A model generated the notes under the pieces. That model was not told the origin of the DNA. It did no database searches and was given only the letters and a program-made list of their open reading frames with translations. From Parietichytrium sp. I65-24A (Eukaryota > Sar > Bigyra > Thraustochytrida > Thraustochytriidae), in assembly GCA_012862575.1 (NCBI GenBank), contig BLSF01000115.1, forward strand, positions 1 through 58,185: a stretch of DNA of 58,185 bases, read 5' to 3'. The translations under genes and the position numbers were made by a program. Shown piece after piece: positions 1 to 9,947 of this stretch; the first letter of the stretch is position 1; every line of letters starts with the position of its first letter.

Positions 1-70
1 AATTCACTTTAATTTAGAATAAAAAATAAAAATCATTTGCTCATGTGAGCCCTCCTCCCCTACGAGAACA

Positions 71-595
71 TCACCAGTATGAATGCCCCGGAGCCCATGC
101 CAGTGGACACGAGGTAAACCGTGTCCGCGGAGGTGATGTAGACCTCTTGTTGCCGGCGAATCCAATGACCATCATGATGACGCTTGCGATGACGGAGAGT
201 GGAATGACTGCCTTGCTGACGTTGCGCTCCAGCGACCCGAGTCGTTTTCGTAAACACGCATGCTCGGGAGCATGTATCCGGTCGGTGCAGTCCATGTCTG
301 AAAGGCAGTACTTGCCGTGATACTCATTCGATGCCGTCGTCCTGGCCTTCAGCAACTCCTTCCCATTATCCGAGGTGGTCGAGGCCGTCGGTGCCTTGCC
401 GGAGTCCGTCGTGGCCAAGTGCACTTCGTCATGCTGGCCGCGCAAGCGCGCGAGGAAGCAAACGCAGACTGACCAGCAAGGGGAAACCCGTCTCGTGCCT
501 GTGAAGGCTTTGAAGACCATGAGCCGCCAATAAGAGTCGAGGTGGAATCTCCCAGCCATGTCCGCATAGTAGTCCTCTTGCAAATAAGGACTCAT
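71..595 (-). pseudogene. Degenerate membrane-protein-like coding trace
   Basis: An open minus-strand frame of about 174 codons contains a Cys-containing stretch (YCLSDMDCTDRIHAPEHAC) followed by one hydrophobic segment (IPLSVIASVIMMVIGFAG). After that segment the coding-like signal moves to another frame, which ends near 60 with a second hydrophobic segment (TVYLVSTGMGSGAFILVMFS). That pattern suggests a frameshifted or spliced two-pass membrane protein. No donor-like GT was seen at the switch, so a frameshift is the simpler reading. I do not recognise the family. Its 5' limit is unclear. It may be a decayed neighbour of the broken frames at 905-1918. Confidence 0.25.
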
Positions 596-904
596 TCTTC
601 CGCCATATCTTCCACACGGGTGTGCTCTGGCGGCTCAGAATCGTCCACGGACGAAGGCTCTTTCACTCCTGCTTTGATGTATTGCATGACCGTCTTCACC
701 GCTGAATTAAGTTTCTTTGCCGATTCTTCGCCTAACTCGTTGCGCAGAAATGACTTAAAATGACTTAAAATTCAGCGGTGGCAGATGTTTGCCGTTGACC
801 AACGTCGGAGGCCGAAGGTAACTTCGGGCGATATTCTCAATATGAACCTTAGGTAAAGCACCAAGCAATGAGGCTCTCGTTGTCTTGACTGGGCACACAG
901 AAGG

Positions 905-1918
905 TTGCCTTTTAAAGAACCGCGGATAATTTTAGCGTTGAGAGCGGAATCTATCGCGAGGATCACAAACTTTGGAAAACTGTTCAGGGTGAAACAACGG
1001 CCACTGGCAGGACGAAAGACACCGAGGCAGATGATTCCTATTGGATTATACGCAAAATCGGCTGGTTTATGGGTATCGATTTCCGCGTGCGCGAGCTCTT
1101 TATCAACTACACGTTGTATGGCCCGGACGAAGAACTGCAGAAACGCGTCATGCTCTCCTCTCCGTGGAGTTTTTCATCTCCCGCAATGCTTGTTCCATCT
1201 CAATGATTGGACCCCTCTGGTGGGACGACGCGATGCGCAGGAATACTCCATCGAAAATCTCATGTGTCAAGTTTTCTCCAGAGCCGATGCTCAACGAGTG
1301 CACACGCGAATCCTGCTCCGCCATTTCAGATGAGGTTTAAACAAATTCAAGAGTTGAACACAGTGTCTCTCATCTCGCGAACAACCCCTGCAGCCAATGA
1401 CTACGAGACGTGTGGTATTGATCGTGCAAAGTTTCCTCTTGGTCTCCAATTGCTCGTACTGAGCCTGGAGGAAGTACTCGCTCCGCGAGAGCAAGCTTTA
1501 TCAGGACCTGTGACCAATTCGGGTATCGCCAAGTTCCTCGGGCCGACAAGGACAGAGATTGCCGGGATTATCGAGCGCTACCCGCTAATCGCAGTGCTGC
1601 TGGTCTCGGATGCTCTGCCTTACAATGCCACTGATGAAAGCATAGATGCACTGGAAGCTGATGAAGGACGTGCAAGTGAATATCTCCGTGAAGAGCACCA
1701 AATTCACCATTCTTTTCCCAATTCGCGCTTTGACAAAACCAGATGACGACGTTGGCCGCATCTACTCGGAGAACAGGAAAGCGTCACATAGAATGTGGGG
1801 CTACAATGGCCTTGCGACTCTTGGTGCAATAGAGCGTATCATCGCTGTCACTGCGACTCATGAAATGAAGTCTTGGTTTCATCATCGTCGCCAACAGCAA
1901 TCCGCACCCCCACCATGA
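905..1918 (+). pseudogene. Fragmented coding trace, multiple frame changes
   Basis: Between about 1020 and 1900 protein-like composition on the plus strand jumps among all three frames: a piece ending near 1203, a piece near 1205-1340, a longer piece at about 1330-1660, and another at 1646-1918 (containing RALTKPDDDVGRIYSENRK). No strong GTAAGT/AG intron pairs were seen at the switches. The likeliest reading is one old gene carrying several indels. Function unknown. I did not attempt to restore it. A heavily spliced gene or chance open frames remain possible. Confidence 0.25.
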
Positions 1919-2426
1919 TCATTTGAAAACCTGTTCACGTATTCACGGGATTTCACGGGCCAATTTTTTTCTATGTATGTGTTGCACTAGTTTATAAGGA
2001 AAGCCATGACAACCCATACCGTTCGCCGCACCTCCCCGGAAAGACTGCCTCTACCACCACTAAGCGTAGGAAGACTACGACTTTGCGCAAAAAAAGATCG
2101 AAATGACTCGGATTCGGGGAATTCGGGGCGCAGGAAGCGTACAGCTTCGGTCCAGTTGGCCCATCTGTAGGCGGTATGTTCCGCGCTCAATTCCACCTCT
2201 GTATTCCTCTTGACTTTGGCAAGGAAGAATAACTCCCTTCATTCTTCACCATTGACGATCATTGACGCCACTTCCATAGTTTTCTTGGGCAATCTGTAAC
2301 AACAGTGAAAACTACTCGTAACTCACCAACTTGATCCAAAGTTTGCAACGAGCGCAACGACCGCAGAACAGGGAGGCATACCCCGCGGACCGTTAGCCGC
2401 GCTATTCAAAATCCTATCCATACGTG
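1919..2426. other. Spacer and UGGT 5' region
   Basis: No supported gene. The last ~130 bases before the UGGT start are moderately GC-rich and presumably contain its promoter and leader. No clear TATA box was identified. Confidence 0.4.
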
Positions 2427-5400
2427 ATGCGCGCTAAGTCTGCGCTAGCGCTGCTGGCGGTGCTGGCGGCGGCGGTGTTCGGCGGGGTGGCAGCAGACCC
2501 CAAACGCGCGGGAGCGCGGAGCAGCGCGGGTCTGTCCGTGTCGCTGGAGACGGCATGGCCCGAGCACCGGCATGCGGCGCTGCTGGAGGCGAGCGAGGCG
2601 GTGGGCGCGCGCGCGTTCTGGCCTTTCGCGCGGCTGGTGGGCGCGGAGTCCGCGGAGTCCGCGCAGGCCGCGGAGGAACGGGGCGGCGCGGGGAAGATGT
2701 GGGTGAACGACGCGGCCGAGGCCTTGGACGCCGCGGCGCGGCTGGTGAGCGCGGTGTTGGGGGAGGGCGACGCGCTGCGAGGACGGCTGGCGCGCACGGC
2801 CGTGGAGATGCGCGCGCACCTGCCGGCGGTGGAGCAGCAGAGGCAGATGGGCCTTCGCGCGCTGCAGGCGCTGCGCGCGCGCGGAGCGCTGGGGGAGGAA
2901 GGCGCCGCGGCTGAGGCGTGGGCGATCGTGGGACGGCGGGAGGCCGCTGGCGCAGGTTCCGCGGGACACGCGGGCACGCGGATGGCAGTGTCGCCGGAGG
3001 AGCTGCGGAACGCCGTGCGCGAGGAGTGGGCTGCGCGCGCCGCGCAGGACGAGGAGTGCGAGGCCGCGGCGGATGACCTGCTGCGCGTGCTGGAGACGGA
3101 CCACGTACACCCCGAGTCCGCGACGGAGTCGAGCAGGCGCGCGGCGGCCGTGGTGGTGGTGGTGCTGTACGGCGTGCTGGGGACACAGAGCTTTCACGAG
3201 ATGCATGAAGCAGCGGAGCGCATGCTCAGAGAGCAGCAGCAGGAAGGGGCTGCGCAAGTCGTGTACGTCGTGCGGCACTTTTTCGGAGCGGACTCGGAGC
3301 TGGCCGATGGCTTTGCCAGACTGCAGGGCTATGGCGTCCACCTGGACGTGAAGAACATGGAGTATATCACCGTGGACGATTCCAAAGGAAAGGCTGGCGA
3401 AGCTGAGGAGCCTGGCGATGATGCGGAGCTCGTGCCGGACAGTCTGTCAGAGCCTGTCGGTGGCGTCAACTTTGAAAAGCTGGCTAACCAGGTCCCAGAC
3501 GCGAAAGATGGTCTGATGAAGCTCCGTAGCGAGCTCGCCGAGGAGGCCGCGGAAGGTGTGAGGGCGGGCGAGGTGCAACAAATGAAGGTCTGGGAGATGG
3601 CGAGCTTGGGCATTAACGCGGCGTGGAAGGTGCTTTCCGGTGCAGACCCGCTCGGCACGTGGGGGGATCTGGTGAACAGCTTTCCCCTTCGCGCGAGAAG
3701 CTTGCTGAAGGTCAAGCCTGACCCCATGTTCGCTGAGACGGTGAAAGAGGCCAGGGAACAGTTTGCGACGACGGGAGAGACGCTGAGCTTGAATGGCATC
3801 TCGTTCGATCCCACCAGCGAGTCGTTTAACATTTTTAGTCTGATGGAGACCATCCGGAACGAGGTGGAACTCATTTCGCAGATTGAGCAAATCGTCTCCC
3901 CAGGGGCCAAATCAACCCTTTCCCTTGTGGAACAGACATCAGCCGCCATGGCGAGCGGTAAACCCGAAGCTTCGACTCGCGAAACCCAGTTGGTAGCCAT
4001 CCTCAAGAGCATGGGGAAGAGAGTGGACTATCGCACTGGGGCAAAGGGTGCGGTCATCTTTTTGAACAATATCGAGAAAGATAGCAAGTATTCGCAGTGG
4101 CCCGCTTCGGTTGAGAGACTGCTCCAGCCGTCATACCAGCTCATTCCCGTGCGAAAGAATCTTTATACGGCGATCCTCGTGCTTGATCCGATGTCGGACA
4201 CGGACCGAGCCATGTTGCGAAAAATATTCAGCATCATCGAAACTGGAGCCCCGATTCGTTTTGGCATAGTTTTTGCCTCCGCTGAAGGCGCAGACCCAGA
4301 AACTGACGGGAAGTGCGGCAGTAAGTGCTTTGTTGGCCTCTTCCTCGCCGCCGTCTCGTCGTGTGGAAGAGATGTTGCCCTACAGGTTCTCACCACTCTC
4401 TCACGGACCAAGGCAGAGCAGACCACCCTCGACATCGCGGCGAGCCTTTTTACAGTGTCGTGCGCGCAGTCAGTCTCTGAAAGCAAACGCTTGTCTACGC
4501 AAGAATACGCCACCTTTGCCAAGGATTCCATCGCATCCGAAAAGACCGCATCTACCGTTGAAAAAATGGAGCAGTACGTTCGCTCAAAAGGCATTCAAGT
4601 ACCTTCATGGTCAGTTAACGGTTTGTACCGTCCTGGACTAGAGACATTTGAAACCGAGGTGTCCCAGCTCGTCTTTACAGAGCAGCGCGTCATTTCGCTT
4701 ATGGTGCACTTTAAGGCTATCACCATCAAGACCGACCTCTTCAAGTTCATTCTCTCCAAATCCGAAGCGATTCCACGTGTGAATGACGAGGTGTTGAAAG
4801 AAACTGTCCAATCGGAATTTGTCATTGTACCGCAGGAAGCAGTTCCGGACGCGCCCTACCTTTTGGACACAGCGAGCGACCGGAAAGACAATATTCCGAT
4901 TACGATTTGGCTCTTGACCGACAGCATTGCAGCCTTGAAGGAGTTCGCGCCAGGTTTCCTCGCGTTTGGTTTGTCAAGCCCGAAGAATGTCCGCATGGCA
5001 ATTCTTCCTTCGCGCGATTCTCCTGATTTGACGAAGGCCGGCAAGTTCTGGAGCGCAGCATTCGAGCCGGAGACAAAGCTTGAGGACTTACTCTCGTTGC
5101 TCTCAAATGTGCCGGAGACCCTCGAAGGTACCGATCTTAGCAAAGGTGTTTCCAAGGTCGCGAGCGCCGTTGCGAACCTCCTTGGCCAAAGAAACGCAGG
5201 TGCGGACGTCGATTCAGGGGCCGCCATCGTGCTGTGCAATGGTCGCATCTTGGAGCTTGCCCCGGGAACGCGCATGGACGAGCAAGACTACAACTTGCTA
5301 GTGATGCACGAACGTGAGTTGCGCGCTGACTTTCTCAAGGAAGTATTGCAGTCCAGCAACTTGATGAACAAAGTCGACCCTGAATATGTTCTCGCCATCT

Positions 5401-7406
5401 CGTCCTTGATTGGCAAGTATGCCGTGGTCGGCAGAGACGCTGTTGATTCGGCTTCTTTTGAAGCCAAGTTTCCTGATCTTGTCTTGAAATCGAACCCCGC
5501 GGACCTGGGCGTCTCAAGTAGCGGACCACAATTACAGGTCAATGCGATTCTAGACCCCCTATCCGAGTCCTCTCCGCGGGTTGTCGCGGTGCTAAAACTT
5601 TTGCGAGACAGGCTTGGAGCAACCATAAAGGTATGCCTGGTACCCAATCCTTCCATCTCCAAGTTCCCGATATCGAGCTTCTTCCAGTTTGTTGCTCACA
5701 CCGACGAAGCAAGCGTTTTCCCGCAAGCCTTATTTACAAAGCTTCCCCAAGAGCAGCTATTGACGTTGAAAATTTCGACCCCAGAGCCCTGGATCATTTA
5801 TGCGCTTGATACTGATGGTCTGGACACGGACAATATTATGCTGGGACGCGAAAAGGGCCTCAAGTCGGTGCGATTTCTGCTCAAGTCACTGCTTGTGACC
5901 GGCCACTGTATTGATATTACCAAGAATGTTGCGCCTCAGGGCCTTCAATTGGAACTTGTCTCAAGCAGTGGAGATGATGATGGCGGCGGGAACGATACCC
6001 TGGCGAGTGGCGTTCGAACGGTAATTTCGGATACTTTGGTCATGAAAAACCTTGGTTACATGCAGCTCCAGGCAGGGCCTGGCGTTTGGGGCCTCGAAAT
6101 TGCGCCTGGTAGAAGCAGGGACATCTTCACCATCGACTCGGCTTCATCGTCCTCCGCTCAAGGCTCAACGTGGATGTCTGCCCGCCGCATTCGATCGTCG
6201 TCTAAGGATACCGATCCGAAGAACATGGTTCACCACAAAGAAGTGCTGATTAGGGATTTTGCTGGACAAGTAGAACAGGTAATTGTCAGACGGCGGCCTG
6301 GAATGGAGAAGGAGAAGCTGCTGGAGAGTTTGGAGGAGCCGGACGGTGGCAAGCAGACGGAGTCAGCGAAAAGGAATAAACAAAACGGCCTCTCTGGAAC
6401 GGCACAGGATTCGGTTGGTGGTTTTCTAAACGGCATGTTTCAAAGAGTCAAGGAAATATTTGTCGGTGAAGGGGCATCCGAATCTGCTGTGTCTTTGGAA
6501 TCTTCTTCAGCCAAACCAGATGATGCTGTTGCAAAGTTGAAAGGTAGCAACGAGACGATTCATGTGTTCTCACTTGCTACCGGAGCTTTGTATGAGCGAT
6601 TCCTGCGCATAATGATGGTCAGCGTGACAAAGAGAACGAATAATCCGGTCAAATTCTGGCTGTTGGAGAACTTCTTGTCCCCAGAGTTTCGAAAGACCAT
6701 TCCAGTCTTGGCTAAACATTATGGCTTCCAATATGCTCTCGTCACGTACAAGTGGCCCCACTGGCTACGTCGGCAGACGGAGAAGCAGAGAATTATCTGG
6801 GGCTACAAGATCCTCTTTTTAGATGTACTCTTCCCGCTGGACGTGCCAAAGGTAATTTACGTTGATGCTGACCAAGTCGTGCGAGCTGACTTGCGAGAAT
6901 TGTGGGACATGGACTTGGAAGGAAAGCCATATGCGTACACTCCATTTTGTAAGTCAAGAAAGGAGACTGCGGGCTTCCGCTTCTGGGACGCCCCAGGTTC
7001 ATACTGGGTGAGCCATCTGAGAGGAAAGCCCTATCATATCTCTGCGCTTTACGTGGTGGACCTGAAGGTGTTCCGGCACAAGATGGTCGGCGACCGATTA
7101 AGAGCAACGTATGATCAATTGAGTCGGGACCCAAATTCACTCTCCAATTTGGATCAGGACTTGCCCAATTACGAGCAACATATGGTTCCAATATTTTCTC
7201 TTCCGCAAGAGTGGCTGTGGTGCGAGTCCTGGTGCAGTGACGAGTCCAAGCCCAACGCCAAGACCATTGACCTTTGCAACAACCCGCTCCACAAGGAGCC
7301 AAAGCTGGACATGGCGAAACGCATCATTTCAGGCAATTTGTTCCCGCAATCGTGGACAGAGCTTGATGAAGAAATTGCGTCCGTCATCAACCCGGTGGCG
7401 GCCTAA
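2427..7406 (+). CDS. UGGT: UDP-glucose:glycoprotein glucosyltransferase (UGGT)
   Basis: This is the folding sensor of the ER lumen: it re-glucosylates Man7-9GlcNAc2 glycans on misfolded glycoproteins so that they re-enter the calnexin/calreticulin cycle. The protein is 1659 aa, about the family length. The ATG at 2427 gives a typical signal peptide (MRAKSALALLAVLAAAVFGG). A long divergent N-terminal sensor region is followed by a well-conserved C-terminal GT24 domain from about residue 1375. It contains NIFSLATG-like HVFSLATGALYERF, the DxD motif VIYVDADQVVR (D1480, D1482), NLDQDLPN and the WCESWC block. The first ~800 bases are extremely GC-rich compared with the rest of the gene. The C-terminus ends INPVAA with no KDEL/HDEL-type retrieval signal. 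No introns are seen. Together with ALG3 (24283-25560) it indicates a full N-glycan quality-control pathway. Identification is secure. Confidence 0.95.
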   Translation: MRAKSALALLAVLAAAVFGGVAADPKRAGARSSAGLSVSLETAWPEHRHAALLEASEAVGARAFWPFARLVGAESAESAQAAEERGGAGKMWVNDAAEALDAAARLVSAVLGEGDALRGRLARTAVEMRAHLPAVEQQRQMGLRALQALRARGALGEEGAAAEAWAIVGRREAAGAGSAGHAGTRMAVSPEELRNAVREEWAARAAQDEECEAAADDLLRVLETDHVHPESATESSRRAAAVVVVVLYGVLGTQSFHEMHEAAERMLREQQQEGAAQVVYVVRHFFGADSELADGFARLQGYGVHLDVKNMEYITVDDSKGKAGEAEEPGDDAELVPDSLSEPVGGVNFEKLANQVPDAKDGLMKLRSELAEEAAEGVRAGEVQQMKVWEMASLGINAAWKVLSGADPLGTWGDLVNSFPLRARSLLKVKPDPMFAETVKEAREQFATTGETLSLNGISFDPTSESFNIFSLMETIRNEVELISQIEQIVSPGAKSTLSLVEQTSAAMASGKPEASTRETQLVAILKSMGKRVDYRTGAKGAVIFLNNIEKDSKYSQWPASVERLLQPSYQLIPVRKNLYTAILVLDPMSDTDRAMLRKIFSIIETGAPIRFGIVFASAEGADPETDGKCGSKCFVGLFLAAVSSCGRDVALQVLTTLSRTKAEQTTLDIAASLFTVSCAQSVSESKRLSTQEYATFAKDSIASEKTASTVEKMEQYVRSKGIQVPSWSVNGLYRPGLETFETEVSQLVFTEQRVISLMVHFKAITIKTDLFKFILSKSEAIPRVNDEVLKETVQSEFVIVPQEAVPDAPYLLDTASDRKDNIPITIWLLTDSIAALKEFAPGFLAFGLSSPKNVRMAILPSRDSPDLTKAGKFWSAAFEPETKLEDLLSLLSNVPETLEGTDLSKGVSKVASAVANLLGQRNAGADVDSGAAIVLCNGRILELAPGTRMDEQDYNLLVMHERELRADFLKEVLQSSNLMNKVDPEYVLAISSLIGKYAVVGRDAVDSASFEAKFPDLVLKSNPADLGVSSSGPQLQVNAILDPLSESSPRVVAVLKLLRDRLGATIKVCLVPNPSISKFPISSFFQFVAHTDEASVFPQALFTKLPQEQLLTLKISTPEPWIIYALDTDGLDTDNIMLGREKGLKSVRFLLKSLLVTGHCIDITKNVAPQGLQLELVSSSGDDDGGGNDTLASGVRTVISDTLVMKNLGYMQLQAGPGVWGLEIAPGRSRDIFTIDSASSSSAQGSTWMSARRIRSSSKDTDPKNMVHHKEVLIRDFAGQVEQVIVRRRPGMEKEKLLESLEEPDGGKQTESAKRNKQNGLSGTAQDSVGGFLNGMFQRVKEIFVGEGASESAVSLESSSAKPDDAVAKLKGSNETIHVFSLATGALYERFLRIMMVSVTKRTNNPVKFWLLENFLSPEFRKTIPVLAKHYGFQYALVTYKWPHWLRRQTEKQRIIWGYKILFLDVLFPLDVPKVIYVDADQVVRADLRELWDMDLEGKPYAYTPFCKSRKETAGFRFWDAPGSYWVSHLRGKPYHISALYVVDLKVFRHKMVGDRLRATYDQLSRDPNSLSNLDQDLPNYEQHMVPIFSLPQEWLWCESWCSDESKPNAKTIDLCNNPLHKEPKLDMAKRIISGNLFPQSWTELDEEIASVINPVAA

Positions 7407-7783
7407 TTCCGCCTTCTAGTTTCGAATAACATTTATGAAATGAATGAGCCGGTAATTTTGTTCTTCTCGATATATCTGGGAAAAAGTGCATCATCGTAAG
7501 TCTGTTTTGGGGCATTGACTCTGAGACGTTAAAAATTACATTATTATCCATTTTCCGTTCGAGGAGATTGAACTGGCTGATATACCCCTCATTCTTTACC
7601 TTGTTTGTCCGGGCTAGGCCAAGTCTTTCCCCCTCCGGCTCCTCCGGCACGACAACAACGCCACACACATACACACAAGCTTAATGGTCACCAAGATGAC
7701 ACTAGCCGCGGCACAACTTTGCGGCGGCATGGAGCCAAATAATTAAAGTACAGCTTTTCGGTGCCCAAGTAATAACAAGTTGT
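7407..7783. other. Convergent spacer, 3' UTRs
   Basis: This spacer lies between the UGGT stop and the proposed stop of the minus-strand gene that follows. It is AT-richer, with no credible coding signal, and presumably holds the two 3' ends. Confidence 0.5.
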
Positions 7784-8834
7784 TCATTCCACCTGAAGGC
7801 TCACGGCTGACTCCGCAACATCAGGCAGACCGCCAAAATATTTAGCAGTCGTGTCCTTGACTAGCTTGTTGAGCTATTCGAGAGCGGCGAAATCGGAGGT
7901 TAGAGTCATTCGAGAGGTGGCTTGCCTTCACAGGAAAAACAAAACAAAACACGTACGTCTTGTCCTGAGGAGGTGAACTCCTGATGGGCCTTGTCTAGTG
8001 CCCTTGGATGATCGAGAGAGAGGAGCAAAAGAGGTATTAGTGGTGTCGCCAGGCACAATTTCGATTGTACGTTCGCGCGGAGACTTACTCCAAATATGTG
8101 TGAATTGCCTCTGAAGCCCCTTCAGCTGGCGCACATTGTACAAAGACGACCACAAGAGACGTTGCTCCCCGTTTACATTGCAAATAAATTTCTTCGTTGC
8201 CGTGGGTCTGTAACAAAGATAGCGTGAAATGGTCAGTTGTCCGCAACATCTCATCGGCAACAAGCGCTGATGGAAAGACGCACCTTTTTCGAAGTCCCCA
8301 AAACAGGTCCGGTTCTGCTCCTACTTCTGTTGTGTCGATTAGGTTTCGAGTCATGGACAGAGGAAAACTTCACCTTGGATATCTCTAGTCGTCTGCAGGA
8401 GTCAGGGTCACGCGGAGATCAAGTTCATGCATCACCCTCGCAAACTCACCGCCTTCGTCAATTTCTCCTGCAAACTGATAAAACGACCTCACCAGACCGC
8501 TCACGGCGTCCGCAGACCTGTCCCCGGACCAGCCCACAATATGATCGAACACGCACGAAAACGTTTCCAGGTCCAAAAAGCTCACGCGCTTCACGGATGT
8601 CTTTCAATGACTGCCGCTCGTCAGCATTCATTCGCCTTTTCAACTTGCACTCCAGCAAAGAAACCGTCCAACGCTCTCTGCAACCGGTCCCTTCCCATCC
8701 GATAACGCATTCCCTCAAGCCCATTCGCGCCAACTTACGACCATCGCGGACACTGTTAAAAAAACGGCCACCGATAACAATAGCAGTTGCACCAAATCGC
8801 GCTGTGCGCGAGTACACCACGCCTGGTACTCACT
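7784..8834 (-). CDS. Probable intron-dense gene, product unknown
   Basis: No long frame exists here, but minus-strand pieces join through GT-AG introns with matching phases. Proposed exons are 8600-8450, 8384-8284, 8207-8089, 8002-7957 and 7873-7784, the last ending in TGA after LPDVAESAVSLQVE. Introns are 8449-8385 (65 nt, GTGAGT), 8283-8208 (76 nt, GTGCGT), 8088-8003 (86 nt, GTAAGT) and 7956-7874 (83 nt, GTACGT). CTGAC branch-like motifs are visible in the first two. Upstream, weaker candidates are exons 8677-8651 and 8752-8739 and a donor at 8833. The start is unresolved. The exon 8600-8450 piece is acidic and helical-looking (GDRSADAVSGLVRSFYQF). I do not recognise the family. The exon pattern is supported only by splice motifs and phase, so small errors are likely. 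A frameshifted pseudogene is the alternative. Confidence 0.5.
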
Positions 8835-8866
8835 CTCCGAAGCTTCCCACAGACACCTCAATTCAC

Positions 8867-8874
8867 CGAGGACA
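8867..8874 (+). promoter_or_regulatory. CGAGGACA motif copy
   Basis: One copy of the 8-mer CGAGGACA that recurs in several upstream regions of this window. This copy lies just upstream, on the transcribed side, of the proposed minus-strand gene 8834-7784. Regulatory meaning is inferred only from recurrence. Confidence 0.25.
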
Positions 8875-9947
8875 CTTTTTCCAACGAGCCAGCAGCGCAC
8901 GGGGGCCACGGCATAGCGCTATTCTAGAGGGTTCCATTAATGCAATCCTGGCCTGGGCATGTCTGCCGGAAAATAAATGTCTATCCTCGCAAATCGCACT
9001 GTGGATTGTTGAAAACCCGTGAAATTTATCAATTTGAAATCAATCATTGATCTAGAAATCTATCCATCAATCATTGGTATCTATCCATCATTCATGGACA
9101 AAATTCAATCAATCGACTTTGAAATCAAATCCATCAAATTAGTCAGTCACGCTCAACTCAGAAATCAATCTTGATGAAAACCCATCTTCATCTTACAACA
9201 AGTAATAGTACACTGTTACTCCATTCACATCATCCTTACTGCTAATTAATACCTACCCCACCTTATCGCCCATCACTACGCTCACCTACTCGTTTCTGGT
9301 AGCGCAAGGTGATCATGCTCCTTGGACCTACCTCGCCAACGCTCATGACCTCGGCCTTACACTCCGCTATGTGGCGCCTACGCAAAACGGAGAACAAGGA
9401 GCTGTTCTCTGGGCTCTTGGGAGGGGGTGTTTAATTTTGAGTAACTGAGTATACGAATAGAGGTAGATGGATTAATGTGCGCCTGGCACGATTTGGCTGC
9501 CCCTGGAAGGAAGCAAGGAAGGAGATTGGAGCGAGCTGGGTCCGCGCCGGGGACTGTCGGCGAAACCAATATTGCCGACGGCGTTATATCCAGTGGCGTT
9601 GTCGGCAAATTTGACTGCGAGCTTTAGCGGGAACGGATCAAGAATCAAAGCGCAAAGCGCAGAGGAGAAGGAGGAGAAGGAGGCATTTGCATTATTACGT
9701 TGCAAAGGTCGGCGATTTTCCGATTCTGTCTTTCGCAACTATTTCTCCGGCGACTGCCAAGTTTGGCCTGCGAGGACAGTTTCTTAGACAGAAACGCCAC
9801 GCCAGGTGTGGGAAGTGCGGGCTGCTGGGGAAGTTTGGCTTGATAATTGCATCCATCATCGGGAAGGGAGGAGGACAAAGGCAGAGCGAGGAGATAGCTA
9901 GGATTTGCGGTGCAGATTGATAGATTGGTAGACTGGTAGATTGGGAA
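8875..9947. other. Intergenic region with short-period repeats
   Basis: From 9040 to 9180 there is an imperfect array built from ATCAATCATT/TATCCATCA words. The 3' half forms the leader and promoter of the RhoGAP/SH3 gene. A copy of CGAGGACA lies at 9771-9778, and an imperfect repeat (GATTGATAGATTGGTAGACTGGTAGATTGG) ends just before the ATG. No gene is supported. Confidence 0.4.
9771..9778 (+). promoter_or_regulatory. CGAGGACA motif copy
   Basis: Copy of the recurrent 8-mer, 170 bases upstream of the ATG of the RhoGAP/SH3/EH gene. Confidence 0.3.

Noticed and set aside
2434-3341. Long minus-strand frames opposite the UGGT start (up to ~298 codons)
   Set aside because: They result from the extreme GC content and lack of stop codons; composition is Arg/Pro/Ala-rich with no domain.
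8237-9022. 261-codon plus-strand frame
   Set aside because: It overlaps the proposed spliced minus-strand gene antisense; Ser/Pro/Arg-rich with no domain.
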